A DNA stretch of 64,000 nucleotides from Viridothelium virens (lineage: Eukaryota > Ascomycota > Dothideomycetes > Trypetheliales > Trypetheliaceae): positions 124,001 through 188,000 of the forward strand of contig ML991781.1 of NCBI GenBank assembly GCA_010094025.1, in the 5' to 3' direction. The translations under genes and the position numbers were made by a program. Position 1 is the stretch's first letter; every line of letters starts with the position of its first letter. Positions 11,505-23,732 of this stretch are shown piece by piece. The notes under the pieces were generated by a model. It saw only the letters and a list, made by a program, of their open reading frames with translations. It was not told where the DNA came from and did not search any database.

Positions 11505-12167
11505 TATACATGAGAGCACCTGCCTTCCCACCGAATCAATAGATTTCTCACGATGCACGCTTGCAAATACCTCCGCAGCGCTACCGTATTTAACTCTGAG
11601 TAATTGAAGTGAACAGAGAGTCGCTCCACGTCATTTGGATTCAGCGGAGCCTGGCGGCGGTGAAGGGCGGGGCGGGATGAGTCAGCTTTGCAGAATCTGG
11701 GCACATGATAGTAGCCACATCATTTCGTCCTCCGTACTCTATCGTCTCCGAGGTTAACAGTTAAACACGATAGGTATGTCACTTGAAATACATCTAGAGG
11801 CTTGGTCTTACTCATCTGGAGCGCACTTAATATCGACTTTGTTAACCATGAATACCTAAAAGATGTAAAGGTAACTCCTTCAACTCAGGAGCAATTATAC
11901 ACAGGGCGACACTGATCCGACACCGACCGAAACATGGGCTCAATAGGCTATTGAAATAAGCCAGAGATAATTACGCATGTCAAACTCAGATTGCATTCAT
12001 GTATAGATACTGCCACAGTCCGTTTGCTATCTGTGTCTCATGATGTGCGGGCGTGCTATTGTGAATCCACCCTACAGCCTGTCGCACCCGAATATCGTCA
12101 TGATTCGATAAGGTATGTGCACGAGAGAACTCATTGCCGAACTGATCACAGTCATGATCAACCACGC
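11505..12167. other. Convergent intergenic region
   Basis: About 660 bp between the 3' ends of the O-methyltransferase and the EthD-family gene. Only short random ORFs are visible. Confidence 0.5.
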
Positions 12168-12745
12168 TTACGTGCTTTCGATGGCGACACGATTGCTTTG
12201 GAGAAGAGCTTTCTTCTCTATCTCTCCTGAGTCAATGCCTGCACCATTCATTTCTACCGCTTTGCCATCAAGAACATGGTCTTCAACCCAACCCACGGTC
12301 ATACTTTCTCTGTCAGTCTTGTACGATTCTGAAACGGCCATACTTACCGAGATCGCATCGTATCTGCAAAGTTTTCATGGTCCGGGACCACCACCTCAGT
12401 ATAGAATGGATCAGCCTTCATACGGACGAAATCTTCTATATCTCTGAACATAGCTTGTACTATGCAGTCATAGTCGGCGTGATTGTCAAACTGTGGGCCA
12501 GCGATTTTGGCCATCAGCTTTCTGGTCTCGGTCGTGTTGTGTACCTGAAAAGGTCAGCCTAGATGTATGGGAGTCCAGGCCGCCGTAGTGTTGATGCTTG
12601 CCATGGTGAACTTGATAATTCCATACTTAGCCAAGAGGCTTTTCACAAGTGGTCCGTGTTTCTCGCTCATGTACCTGTGGTAGTCTTCTTCGCCCATGCC
12701 CGGCTTGCGATAGGCGCAAACAGTCCACTGAAACAGTCGCTGCAT
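12168..12745 (-). CDS. EthD-family small protein, probable polyketide dehydratase
   Basis: Three exons, 12602-12745, 12348-12544 and 12168-12303, give 158 residues. The first intron (57 nt) starts with GCAAGC instead of GT and ends TTTCAG; the second is a 44-nt GTAAGT/AAG intron. Spliced, the protein shows YHRYMSEKHGPLVKSLLAKY, then HNTTETRKLM, ADYDCIVQAMFRDIEDF and VVPDHENFADT, the signature of EthD-domain (PF07110) proteins found beside non-reducing PKS genes. One of these, AurZ, dehydrates YWA1 to nor-rubrofusarin; other relatives act as decarboxylases. No signal peptide is seen. A longer start at 12793 is possible, but the Met at 12745 fits the family. It is divergent from the PKS with a TCG(N5)CGA site 109 bp upstream. 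Confidence 0.85.
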
Positions 12746-12853
12746 CTCTTGGCTTACGGCTCTTATGCTGAAACGGAGATGTTGTACTATCACTGATGAG
12801 TTCGTTATAGATTCGGCTGGTTGTATTTCACGTACAAGTGGAGTCCTCTAAGC

Positions 12854-12864
12854 TCGTTCGACGA
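12854..12864. promoter_or_regulatory. TCG(N5)CGA site between the EthD-family gene and the PKS
   Basis: TCGTTCGACGA matches the AflR core TCG(N5)CGA. It is 109 bp upstream of the EthD-family start and about 810 bp upstream of the PKS start. The presence of an AflR-type regulator in the cluster makes it a plausible operator. Confidence 0.45.
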
Positions 12865-13117
12865 CACTCTGCTCTGACCCCTACTATGAAGGTGATGAGG
12901 AGGTTTTCTCAAACACCACTCAAGAGAGCTGCTGAAGAGATTTGCAGAGGTGGAGCGAGGCTTTGATGTAGGTCTGCAAACCTACCAATTCTGTTAAGTG
13001 TTGAGGAAGATCGTATAATCCCTTGTCATCAGATTGGTGGCGAGCTCCTTACCATTTGAAGTACTTGGGGTACTACTCAAACTATCGTCAGGCCAAGATA
13101 CTGGGTATAGTATCTTT

Positions 13118-13153
13118 TATGGTATAGCTCTTCGCTCCGGTCTCTATACCATA
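13118..13153. repeat. Perfect inverted repeat in the PKS promoter
   Basis: Two 10-bp arms, TATGGTATAG at 13118-13127 and CTATACCATA at 13144-13153, are separated by 16 bases. It lies about 520 bp before the PKS ATG. It could be a dimer-binding site or chance. Confidence 0.4.
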
Positions 13154-13672
13154 TTAGATTCTACGCCTTTCAAAGTTCACGAATAGGAATCAAAGCCAAC
13201 AAAAGACCAGAAATGGTAAATTGAGCGGGATTGTACGACATGTGAGTCTACGCTGCATTGGAACAATGCTCAAAACAAAGCATTCTGCTGATCATTTTCT
13301 TATTCCAGGTATTGCCGGCGTTCTCGGGCAGCGTGCAATCCACAACGGCGAACATTACCGAAACACCTGCCAAACTGTATCATACAACCGACAGCTTAGC
13401 GATGCAAGCACCATCCATTGCATGCTGGAGAAGGTAGAACCTGCATTGTCGGCGATTCTTGCCTGAATTGCGGCGCTGCTAGCACTGCATGCTATTTGCA
13501 TGGGTCATCGACATGTCTATCAGATCACAGATGCGAAGCCATCATTGCTTCAGTGTCATAGCGTGTTCTACATTTTGATGTCATCATAATGATTCAGAGG
13601 AAATGCCAACTGGGATATGAATGGCAACCGCACCACGTGAAATCTTCTGGTAACCTCTGTAGCTAAACCACT

Positions 13673-16600
13673 ATGGACGATCTCATCCAATCAACTCCTT
13701 TCATGCCTCCCAATCGCGAAATCATTGTCTTCGGCGATTTGACCTATAGTTTCCAGCGAGATCTGCAGCAACTCTTGCACATCAAAGACAACGCCCATCT
13801 TGCGGACTTTTTCAGCCGAGCCTCTTTTGCCCTTCGCCGCGAATTCGCCTTACTATCGCAGCAGGAGCAAGAATGGCTACCGAGATTTACTAACCTAGTG
13901 GATCTTCTTGAAAATGTGGATGGAACCAAAGGAGCCCCCGCTCTACGATTTTCGCTCCTTTGCTTGTATCAGATAGGACGTTTCATTGGGTGAGACTGTA
14001 CACGAACTTTGACGCACAATTAGCTAAGAAATAACTTATAGTCATTTTGGGAAGCCTATTACGGCGTATCCTACTCCAGAGAGCACTCTTTTACTTGGGC
14101 TTTGCACCGGATCCTTTGCCGCAGCTGCCATTTCAACTTCTCAGACCACTGCTGAGCTCGTCCCAGCTGGTGTAGAGGCGGTCATACATGCCTTCCGAAC
14201 TGCTCTCTACTCATTCAAGCTTCAGCAAGACCTGGACCAGTCATCTTCCGTTACACCACAATCGTGGTCCCTATTGGTCAGCTTGTCTGAGCAACATGCT
14301 GCTGAATTGATTGAGCATGTTGTCACTGAAAAGGTAACTAAAGCGTCTGTAATGAGACTTTTACTCGTCTGAATTATGTTAGGGCATGCCGAAGAGACAT
14401 CATCCATTTATCAGTGCAGTCAGTCCTAGCAACGTCACTATCAGTGGGCCACCAGGGAGCCTCGAGGACCTGTTAAGCTCTATGACACCAAAAGCTCATT
14501 TTTTGCCTTCTATTGAAACGCCCTTTCATGCCCCACATCTCTACGGGCCTGGAGATGTGGAGGAAGTGCTTGGAGATCTGGTGAATCAAACCCTCCAATC
14601 ATATAAGCTCCGGATTCCCGTCTTATCTCCAGCATCTGGGACTTTGATTAAAGAAAGTAGTTTCCGGGCCCTCTTGCGTCAAGCTGTCCACGATGCGTTA
14701 TGTGAGCAGATTCGATGGGACAACATTCTTTCTGCCTGCGTAGATCAAATTTCCGGGAACGAGGTTTGCCAAGAGTGCACTATCATGCCTTGCGCTTCCA
14801 ATGCTGCCACACTTCTTTCCACAACACTAAGCTCTATCAACGGCAAAACAATGTCAATCAGCAATGCCTTGAATGGCAGCATTGAGAATATCCAGCCTAG
14901 CGTAAATACTGGCCGATTTGGAGATTCCAAAATTGCTGTTGTCGGCTTCTCTGGTCGCTTTCCGGATGCAGCTTCTAACGAGGAGTTCTGGCAACTGTTG
15001 CGATCCGGTAAAGATACGCATTCTACTATTCCAAAAGACCGCTTCGACTGGGAGGCGCACTTCGATTCGACTGGAGCAAAAAAGAACACCAGTCGAGTCA
15101 AATACGGCTGCTTTATCAACGAACCAGTAAGTCGATAACATGCTAGCCACTACTTGTGTACCAATCCTTAGATAGGGCATGTTTGATGCGCGCTTCTTCC
15201 GCCTATCTCCACGAGAAGCTGAGGATACCGATCCAGCGCAGCGTCTGGCTTTAATGACGACCTATGAAGCGCTGGAGATGGCTGGATTTGTTCCGGACCG
15301 TACACCTTCATCACAACGTGATCGTGTTGGTGTCTTCTTCGGAACAACTAGCGATGATTGGCGTGAGGTAAACAGCGGTCAAGATGTGGGCACCTATTTC
15401 ATTCCCGGGGGCAACCGTGCATTTGTACCAGGCCGCATCACGTATGTGTCTCTCTATTTCTCGGGCTGTCTTATAACTCACGCTTACTCAGTTTCTTTTT
15501 CCGTTTCTCTGGACCAAGTATCAGCGTGGACACTGCATGTTCCTCTAGTTTTGCGGCTCTACACACTGCATGTCAATCTCTATGGCAGGGAGGATGCGAT
15601 ACTGCCATAGCCGGCGGTACAAATGTTCTTACAAATCCAGATAATTTCGCCGGCCTCGATAGAGGACATTTTCTCTCGACGACCGGAAACTGCAATCCAT
15701 TCGATGACGATGCCAGTGGCTATTGCAGAGCAGACGCTGTTGCTTCTTTAGTACTGAAACGCCTCGAAGACGCCGAAGCTGACAACGATCCTATTTTTGG
15801 TGTTATAGCTGGCGTAAACACTAATCACTGTGGCCAGACAGTATCTATTACCCGGCCACATGAAGGTGATCAACTTTCCCTCTTCAAACGCATCCTTCGA
15901 CAATCTAACACCAACCCAATCGATGTCAACTATGTTGAAATGCACGGCACAGGCACTCAAGCTGGAGACGCTGCAGAAATGTCATCAGTTCTTACAGCCA
16001 TGGTCCCCGGCTGCGAACGTATGCCTGGCCATCCTTTGCATTTGGGAGCAGTCAAGGCAAACGTTGGCCACGCCGAGTCTGCTTCTGGTGTGTCCGCAAT
16101 GATCAAAGTCCTTATGATGATGCAGCATAACGAGATACCCCCTCACGTGGGCATTAAAAATAGAATTAATAAGAATTATCCCCTCAACCTTGCGGAGCGT
16201 AATGTTAATATTGCATTCAAGCCCACGCCGTGGAGAAGAGCTGATTATCCAGGTAGGAAACGTATTAGTTTCTTGAACAACTTCAGTGCTGCTGGCGGCA
16301 ATACAGCTGTCCTACTTGAAGATGCACCTGAGCGTCAGGAATATGATCTAGGAAGTGATGTTCGAACATTGCATCCTGTGGTTGTCTCAGCGAACAGCTC
16401 AACGTCACTCAAAGCGAGCGTGACTTCATTGTTGAGGTACCTTGACGAGAATCCGGATACGTCTCTTCCGGCTTTGTCGTACACGACGACTGCCCGCCGG
16501 TCTCACCACAAGTTCAGAGTGTCATTGGCAAGCACCGATGTTGGCGAACTTAAGAGTACCCTGCAGCGCCGACTGGAGAACGACGAAATTGCGTCTGCCA

Positions 16601-19600
16601 TTCCGGCTGGAAAAAAGCTTCCTCGCGTGGCATTTGCATTCACTGGCCAAGGAACGCTTTATGTTGGTCTTGGAAAAGAGCTTTATGAGACGATCAGTTC
16701 CTTCAGACAGGACATCCTGCGTTTCGATCGTATCGCACAGCAACACGGTTTTCTGAGTTACCTACCACTCATTACATCAGATCCCAATGAGTTCAATGTC
16801 GAAGACGTTGACACTGTTAGAGCCCATATAGCACTTGTCTGTGTACAAATGGCTCTATATCGCTTATGGGTGTCGTGGGGCATTGTCCCAAGCCTTGCCA
16901 TTGGGCACAGTTTGGGAGAATATGCAGCACTCTATGCAGCCGGAGTGCTAAATGCCAGCGATACGATTTATCTTGTTGGTTCCCGTGCAGAGCTCTTAAC
17001 ACTTCATTGCACCAAGGGGAGTCATTCCATGCTCGCAGTCAAGGCCCCTCCCAGTGCCGTGAAACGGACAATTTCACTCACCTCCTGCGATATAGCCTGC
17101 GCAAACTCGCCAACCAATACCGTTATCGCTGGATCAAGCCATGAAATCGATCGCGTTTCAGGCACTTTACGTGAAGAAGGACTCGAATGCGTTCCACTCA
17201 GCATTCCGTATGCCTTTCATTCCGCACAGGTTGAATCCTGGTCCCAGAGATACGAGGGTGTAGCTAGCAAGATAAAGTACCACGCACCTACTGTACCATA
17301 CATATCGCCACTACTGGAAAGGACTGTCCTGGTGGATGAAGCTGGCGTTTTGAACGGGACATACTTAACACAAGCCTGTCGAGCTACCGTAAACTTCTCT
17401 GGAGCTATCGAAGCTGCAAGGGACGCTGGAGCTGTTAACGGAGAAACGAGTTGGCTCGAAATTGGATCGCATCCAGCTTGCTCCACCTTCATTAAGCATA
17501 TACTCGGATCGCAAACCATCACTTTGCCATCTCTCAGACAGGGCACAGATCCGTGGCGGACTCTAGTCCCCACTATACAGACATTCTATCTTAGTGGGCT
17601 CGAGATTCATTGGGATGAGTACCATCGTAATTTCCCTACTGCACACCAAGTACTTTCCCTCCCAAGCTACAAGTGGGAGTTGAAAAATTACTGGATCATG
17701 TATCGAGGAAACTTCTGCCTTTCCAAGGGCGACGAACCAGTGCCTACGCAGAAGATTACCGGAGCTACCCCGGCTTCCTACTTATCCTCTTCAGTACATC
17801 GTGTTCTTGAAGAGTGCCATGAATCGGATAAATCAACATTGCTTACAGAATCTGACATTCACGATCCACGCCTCTATTCCATCTTTGAGGGCCATAAGGT
17901 TAATGGCGCAATTCTGTGTCCATCGGTAAGTTTTCGTCTATTAAGGGGAGATCGGAACATCGCTAACCGACTTAGTCGCTTTACGCCGACATGGCTCTCA
18001 CGGTCGTACGGTACATGCTACGGGCGAACGACATGCCAGCCGATGATATAGGATTGAACTGCGCAGAAATGAGGACCGAACGCTCTCTGATTGCGTCTCC
18101 GGATTCTAAATCTCAGTTGCTCCGGGTCTCGGCATCTGCAGACTGGGCTCGAGGTATTGTGTCGATTGCATTCTTCTCAGCCAGTACAGATTCGCGGAAG
18201 ATTGCCGACCATGCGACATGTACGGTGAAAGTCACCCAGGCTCCAGCTGCTCTCTGGTTGCAGGAGTGGAAGCGACTGGCTCACCTCATATGTGGAAGGA
18301 TATCTTCACTGCAGAAAAGTGTCGATGATGGCCATTCCCACAAGCTCAAACGAGGACTAGCTTACAAGCTCTTTAGTTCTTTAGTCGACTACGGCAATAG
18401 TTACCAAGGTATGCAGGAAGTAGTTCTAAATACCGAGGGATTAGAGGCTACTGCACGGGTTGTCTTCCAAGTTGGGGATGAGGGTTTTTCCTGGAACCCC
18501 TGCTGGATTGATAGTCTTGGACATCTTGCCGGCTTTATCATGAATGGCAATGACAATATCCACTCCAAAGATGACGTATTTATCAACCATGGCTGGGGTG
18601 CTATGCGATGCGCAAAAGCATTTGAACACGGGAAAGTGTACCAAACATACAATAAGATGGAACCGGAAGACGAAAAAAGCAGTATGTATGTCGGTGACAC
18701 GTACATATTGGAAAATGGCGCAATTGTAGCCATTTTTGAAGGAGTAAAGGTACATTACTGGGCCTTCTCCCGAAGTGACATTATCGCACTGACTGCTATT
18801 AGTTCCAACGCATTCCCCGCTCTGTTTTAAACCGTATGTTACCGCCAACGGCTCGACCAAACGTTGCGGCGGTTCAGCAGCGCCCAGTGAAGGCTCAATC
18901 AATGTCCATGCCAGAACCCAAAACACCGCTTCCTAAACAGAGGATTGCGGCGGCACCCGTTCAGAATACCTTAATTACTCGGCTGAAAGCAGTCATTTCT
19001 GAGCAGGCTGGTATCGATATTGCCGAATTGGATTTGGACACTCCATTCGCTGATTTTGGTATCGACTCTCTGTTGTCACTAACGGTTTCTAACCGCCTCC
19101 AAGACGAACTTGGATTGAACCTGTCGTCTTCAGCTTTTGTTGAGTTCCCTACCTTGCACGACATGATCGGTCATGTTGCCCCGTTTGAGTCCGTATCGCC
19201 ATCCACTTCAGGCATTCCGACAGGCACTTTAACACCGAGCCCACGGAGCGATGAAGATGACTTTGAGGGAGATGACACTGATGCTACTTCAGTAGATGAA
19301 GAGCCGGACGTTATAGCTACGGTCCGCGAGATCATCGCAGAACAGGTCGGCGTTGGCGTCGAAGAATTGAACATGAGCACAGATCTATCCGAACTCGGTA
19401 TTGACTCTCTCTCATCGTTAACCATTATCGGAAAACTCAACGAGATCGGTATCGAGGCTCCCTCAAGTCTTCTAGTTGAGAAAAGTACTCTACAAGAAAT
19501 TGGAGAGATACTATTGCCAAAAACAACGCCGTCCAAGCCGCAGGCTTCGGATCGACCAGCAGTGCAACAAGATAGGACGCAAAATGACTCTGCTCCAATT

Positions 19601-20440
19601 GAACAAGACAGGATGCCTGATTATCCAACTCTGGCCGCCCTGGACGGGCCTCCGTATGCAACCTCTGTCCGACTTCAAGGCTCTTCGAAGAATCCCGAAA
19701 AGACTCTGTTTCTTTTTCCCGATGGGGCAGGATCGGCAACCTCATATACATCATTACCTACAATTTCTTCTACTATAGTTGTGTTCGGTCTCAACTGTCC
19801 ATGGATGAAGACACCACAAGACCTACGCTGCTCCCTTCCGCAATATGTTTTGAAGTTTATTAAAGAGATCCGGCGTAGACAACCCATTGGACCCTACTAC
19901 TTTGGCGGTTGGTCTGCCGGTGGGATTCTGGCTTACGAGGCCGCGCAGCAACTGCTACGAGAGGGCCAGACAACGGCAAAGCTCATTCTGCTTGACTCTC
20001 CGGATCCGATCGGCATCCAAAGTCCTCCGCAGCGCATGTATGACTTCTTGGAGTCAATGGACATGTTCGGGCTAGATGGTCGAGAGCCCCCAAGCTGGCT
20101 GCGACCTCATTTTGCGGCATTTATTACGATGTTGGACCAATACTGCCCCGTCCCGTTCTCAGCGAAGACCAGCTCTACGACGCACCTCATATATGCACGT
20201 GATGGGCTGTGCAAGAATCCTGGCGACCCACGTCCGGAGGTGCGACCGGATGATCCACGCGAGATGCACTGGCTGCTCAACAACCGGACCGACTTTAGCG
20301 GTGGCGGCTGGAGAGATCTGGTGGGACCCCAGAACTTGCGGGTCAGTGTGGTAGACAACGCCAACCACTATACGATGCTAGCCAAGGATAATAGTGCGCG
20401 GGCGGTAGCTAAGATCATTGCAGATTGCTTATCCATTTGA
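13673..20440 (+). CDS. Non-reducing polyketide synthase, SAT-KS-MAT-PT-ACP-ACP-TE
   Basis: Seven exons (13673-13989, 14042-14333, 14383-15126, 15176-15441, 15492-17925, 17976-18749, 18803-20440) give 2154 residues; all six introns are 49-53 nt. Key residues in order: SAT Cys127 (GLCTG); KS Cys556 (DTACSSS), His691 (MHGTGTQ) and His733; MAT Ser1013 (GHSLGEY); product-template His1341 ([11 protein letters not shown]) and Asp1530 (WIDSLGH); ACP serines 1698 and 1811 (both in GIDSL); thioesterase Ser1980 (GWSAGG), Asp2007 and His2131. All catalytic residues are intact. Length and domain order match YWA1 synthases such as Aspergillus WA, whose TE acts as a Claisen cyclase. It should build an unreduced aromatic polyketide from acetyl- and malonyl-CoA in the cytosol. 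A heptaketide naphthopyrone is likely but not proven. It is head to head with the EthD-family gene. Confidence 0.96.
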
Positions 20441-21184
20441 GGTTATGTGCGGGATTATAGGTGAAACTGTAGCTGAGAGAGGCTAACCTAAATGACATGG
20501 TAATAGGAAGACGCTAAGGAACCGATAAGCGAACGCCTGAATGGAGCAGTATTGAGGGTCTACGAAGTCGTTCAACACACTTTCGGTTAGAGGACCATTA
20601 GAATTTATCATTGCATAGATCGAGGCGGTCTTAGGCTTACCATAGAGTATAGCAGCAATATACAAAAGTATAGAGGATAACGGTTTTCGAAAGAGAAGAC
20701 AATAATTGGGGAATCGTATGAAACTAGTAGGGAATTTTCTCATGTACTCCGTATAACACGACTGCAATACAGGGGCAGAGTGGCATTGTCCAGGTTCTCA
20801 CAGGAGCCGCCCAGATTCTCCATAACGATTCTTCTTATTCAGAACGCGATCCCTATCCCTGAGTCTTTCGATGACTGCAATTTACCGGAAGAGGTGAGCA
20901 CGATACCACGAAGAGTAACGTACGGTGCAGGTAGGGGGCTAGACTTTTCTAGACTGCATCAAGGTCAAGGTTCTTGGACAGCTTTGATTGGCGGAGAATC
21001 GGCAGACGGTAGTTAAAGTATTCCTCTTGTCCACCCCCTCGGCTACATTTTCCAGCCGCGCTCACCGGTCTTATATAAATGCCGAGAGGAAGCAGTCTAT
21101 ATAATTATTCAGGTGGTGCGCGGAAATGATTCGTATGAGTTGGTTAAGAGCTGGGTAGAGGTTCCCGCCCAACAAATAAGCAAA
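20441..21184. other. Intergenic region with carboxylesterase promoter
   Basis: About 740 bp between the PKS stop and the carboxylesterase start. It contains a clear TATA box (21072) and otherwise only random short ORFs. Confidence 0.5.
21072..21079 (+). promoter_or_regulatory. TATA box of the carboxylesterase gene
   Basis: TATATAAA lies 106 bp before the proposed ATG at 21185, a normal distance for a fungal TATA-driven gene. Confidence 0.5.
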
Positions 21185-22889
21185 ATGGCCTTCCTTACTG
21201 TCTTCATTTCACTTTTGTTAGTTTTCGAATGTTTCTCTTCAGCTGTCAAAATTTCTCTTTCCAATGGTGCAGTAAATACTACAAATGGGTTCATTATCGG
21301 GCATGCAGCCCGTAATCGTAGTGATGTCGTTGAGTATCTTGGAATTCCATATGCCCAACCTCCACTTGGTCAACTTAGATTCGACGCACCTCACCCATAC
21401 AATCAAACCGGAACTTATAATGCGTCCAACTACTCGTCTGGATGCCCTTTCACACCGCCGCAGCCTTTCGCATATCCGAATGCGACTCCACAAGAACCCC
21501 GAATCTTATCCGCTTTCAACACCGCCAACGGACAGTCCATCGGCGAAGACTGTCTGACCTTGAACATCTGGGCAAAAGCAGAGAGTGACCGCAAAAGGCC
21601 AGTCCTCGTCTTTTTCTACGGTGGCAGTGAGTTCCTTCCCTCAACTCTTCCCAAGCCTCTCCCCCAGAACTAATCCGCGCTCCATAGAATTCGACTTCGG
21701 CGGCACCAACACCCCCTTCTACAACGGGCAATACCTCGCCTCCGCGCAAGACGTCCTCGTCGTCACCCTCAACTACCGCACCAACATCTTCGGCTTCTCC
21801 GGCGCGCCCGGTCTGCCCCCCAACGTCGGCCTCCTCGACCAGCGCCTCGCCGTCGAATGGATCCGCGACAACATCGCCTCCTTCGGCGGCAACTCCTCCT
21901 CCATCACGCTCTTCGGCCAGTCTGCCGGCTCCGCCGCCGTCGATTTCTGGGCGTATGCCTACCCGGACGACCCCATCGCGCACGCGCTCATCTCGCAGTC
22001 GGGCGTCGCGACGAGCTTCCCGCTGAACTCGGCCGCAGTGGCGCAGGCGCACTGGTACAATGCGAGCGCCGCGCTGGGCTGCGGCGACAGCGGAGACGTC
22101 CTGCCGTGCGTGCGGAGCAAGAACTGGACGGAGGTCGAGGCGGCGGGACATGCGGTGGCGGGGGTGCCGCCACCTATTCCGGGCCGCTCGGAGCCGCCGT
22201 TCCAGCCGAGTCCCGATGGCGTGCTGGTGTTTGATGATTATCCTGAGCGCTCGGCGAAGGGCCAGTTTGCGAAGCTGCCGTATTTGGCGGGGAATAATAA
22301 TTATGAGGCGGCGTACTATGAGATTGTTGCGTATGGCGCGGGGACGATTCTGACGGCTGCGCAGTGGGATACGTTCATTTTGGATGTTTTTACATGTCCT
22401 ACTGGAAGCGAAATGAGGAACCGGACGAGTGCCGGTGTTCCAGCCTGGCGTTTCAGATATTTTGGGGACTGGGATAATTTAAGGCTATTCCCCGGGAGCG
22501 GGGCCTACCACGGGAGTGATCTGGAGATGGTTTTTGGGGCTAGCCAAGACGTAACTGGATTGCCAGAGAGCGCGCCAGAGATGCAGATGCAAAGGCTGTT
22601 CATGAAGGCCTGGGCTACTTTCGCCGAAGATCCGGTGAATGGTTTGGTTGATGTGTTGGGATGGCCAAAGTACAACCCTAACGGTAAGTTCAATCCCGCG
22701 ATATCGATGCATAGTCGTCAGTAGCTAGATGAGAAGCAGCCATAACACAGAATAGTACGCTCATAGCTAATATCGTTTGACGCAGGTTCTACATTGATCC
22801 GACTTGGGTACAATAACACCCCTACCGCTGAGTTTGTGCATCCAATGCTCTACGATAGTCCTTGCGCCAGTCTAAACCAGACAAGCTGA
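21185..22889 (+). CDS. Secreted type-B carboxylesterase/lipase
   Basis: Three exons, 21185-21626, 21688-22683 and 22786-22889, give 513 residues. The N-terminus is a signal peptide (AFLTVFISLLLVFECFSSAV). Family motifs follow: YLGIPYAQPPLGQLRF, EDCLTLNIW, the oxyanion-hole FFYGG, and the nucleophile elbow FGQSAGS with the catalytic Ser. GAYHGSDLEMVFG near the C-terminus carries the catalytic His. It is an alpha/beta hydrolase of the carboxylesterase B/cholinesterase superfamily, acting outside the cell or in the secretory path. The last exon encodes the short tail ending LNQTS. The middle of exon 2 is much more GC-rich than the cluster genes. It adjoins the PKS but faces the same way and has its own TATA promoter, so cluster membership is uncertain. 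Confidence 0.87.
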
Positions 22890-23732
22890 TGTGGCTTAGC
22901 TCGAATAATACAGAAGTGAATAACGCAGACACACGCATGTCGCACCATCGTGAAAATCCCAATCTGTAAACAGCGAGGGCACAAATCATCCGCGAAATCT
23001 TAACTGTTGCATTCGTACGCCAAAATGGCTACGGCTATTGGTTTGCTGCCTTGATCACATGAGTCCAGCGACTTTCCTAGCAGTATTCCAAGCTCGGTGC
23101 GACCTTTCCTTCTCACCCTATTCTTTTGTGGGCCATCCCCCACAAGATGTTAGGGATAATTTTACCGTTGGATACAGAGTTATGATTTACTGCCTGATAG
23201 ACGTATGTCAAGTATACCGATCATGGGATACAGGTGGCAATTGTCACAGATGCACCTCGTAGAACTATTCACTAGTAAGGTCTATGTGAATGGGTCGGAT
23301 GAACTTCTTGAAGCTTCTTTGAACTGAGCGAACGTGACTTCTTATGTTTGGAATGAGTGTCTTGATTGATCTGTTCAGACTTCTTCCACTGAAAGCCAAG
23401 GAAAACCCACTACACCATTATCTGTATGTCAAACTCGCAAATCCCTTGACATGCAACCAAGATTACCGTCTTTCAAACTTAGTTCAAGCTACGTGGTAAA
23501 GGCAACGGCTCTCCTTCTACTTCTCGTTTTGAACGAAAAGGCATGCTTCAGTTTCTCACTTGCGGATGTCCCAAATGTGGAGAACCGCTTGCTTTTGCTT
23601 CCACCAGTCTCTGGCCTCTCCGGTGGAGTGATCCACTCAATCTCGCCTACCTTAGCCTTTTTATCGTCCGACGCAATACGGAAGTTGCGTTGGTTAAGTA
23701 TGGCTGATAATCCGAGGAATGCTAAATGGACT
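22890..23732. other. Intergenic region
   Basis: About 840 bp between the carboxylesterase and the metalloprotease-like gene, whose stop codon is at 23733-23735. Nothing recognisable was found. Confidence 0.5.

Larger units (their letters stand above)
12746..13672. promoter_or_regulatory. Shared upstream region of the EthD-family gene and the PKS
   Basis: A 927 bp divergent promoter region holding one TCG(N5)CGA site (12854) and one perfect 10-bp inverted repeat (13118-13153). No coding signal is apparent. Confidence 0.6.

Noticed and set aside
13743-13929. Short minus-strand ORF in the PKS first exon
   Set aside because: It is the antisense of the SAT domain with no independent support.
15179-15610. 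143-codon PKS ORF running through an intron
   Set aside because: Reading on past 15441 destroys the KS active site. Splicing 15442-15491 restores PGRIT joined to the [15 protein letters not shown] block.
21516-22151. 211-codon minus-strand ORF
   Set aside because: It is the antisense of the GC-rich carboxylesterase exon, where stop codons are rare by composition.
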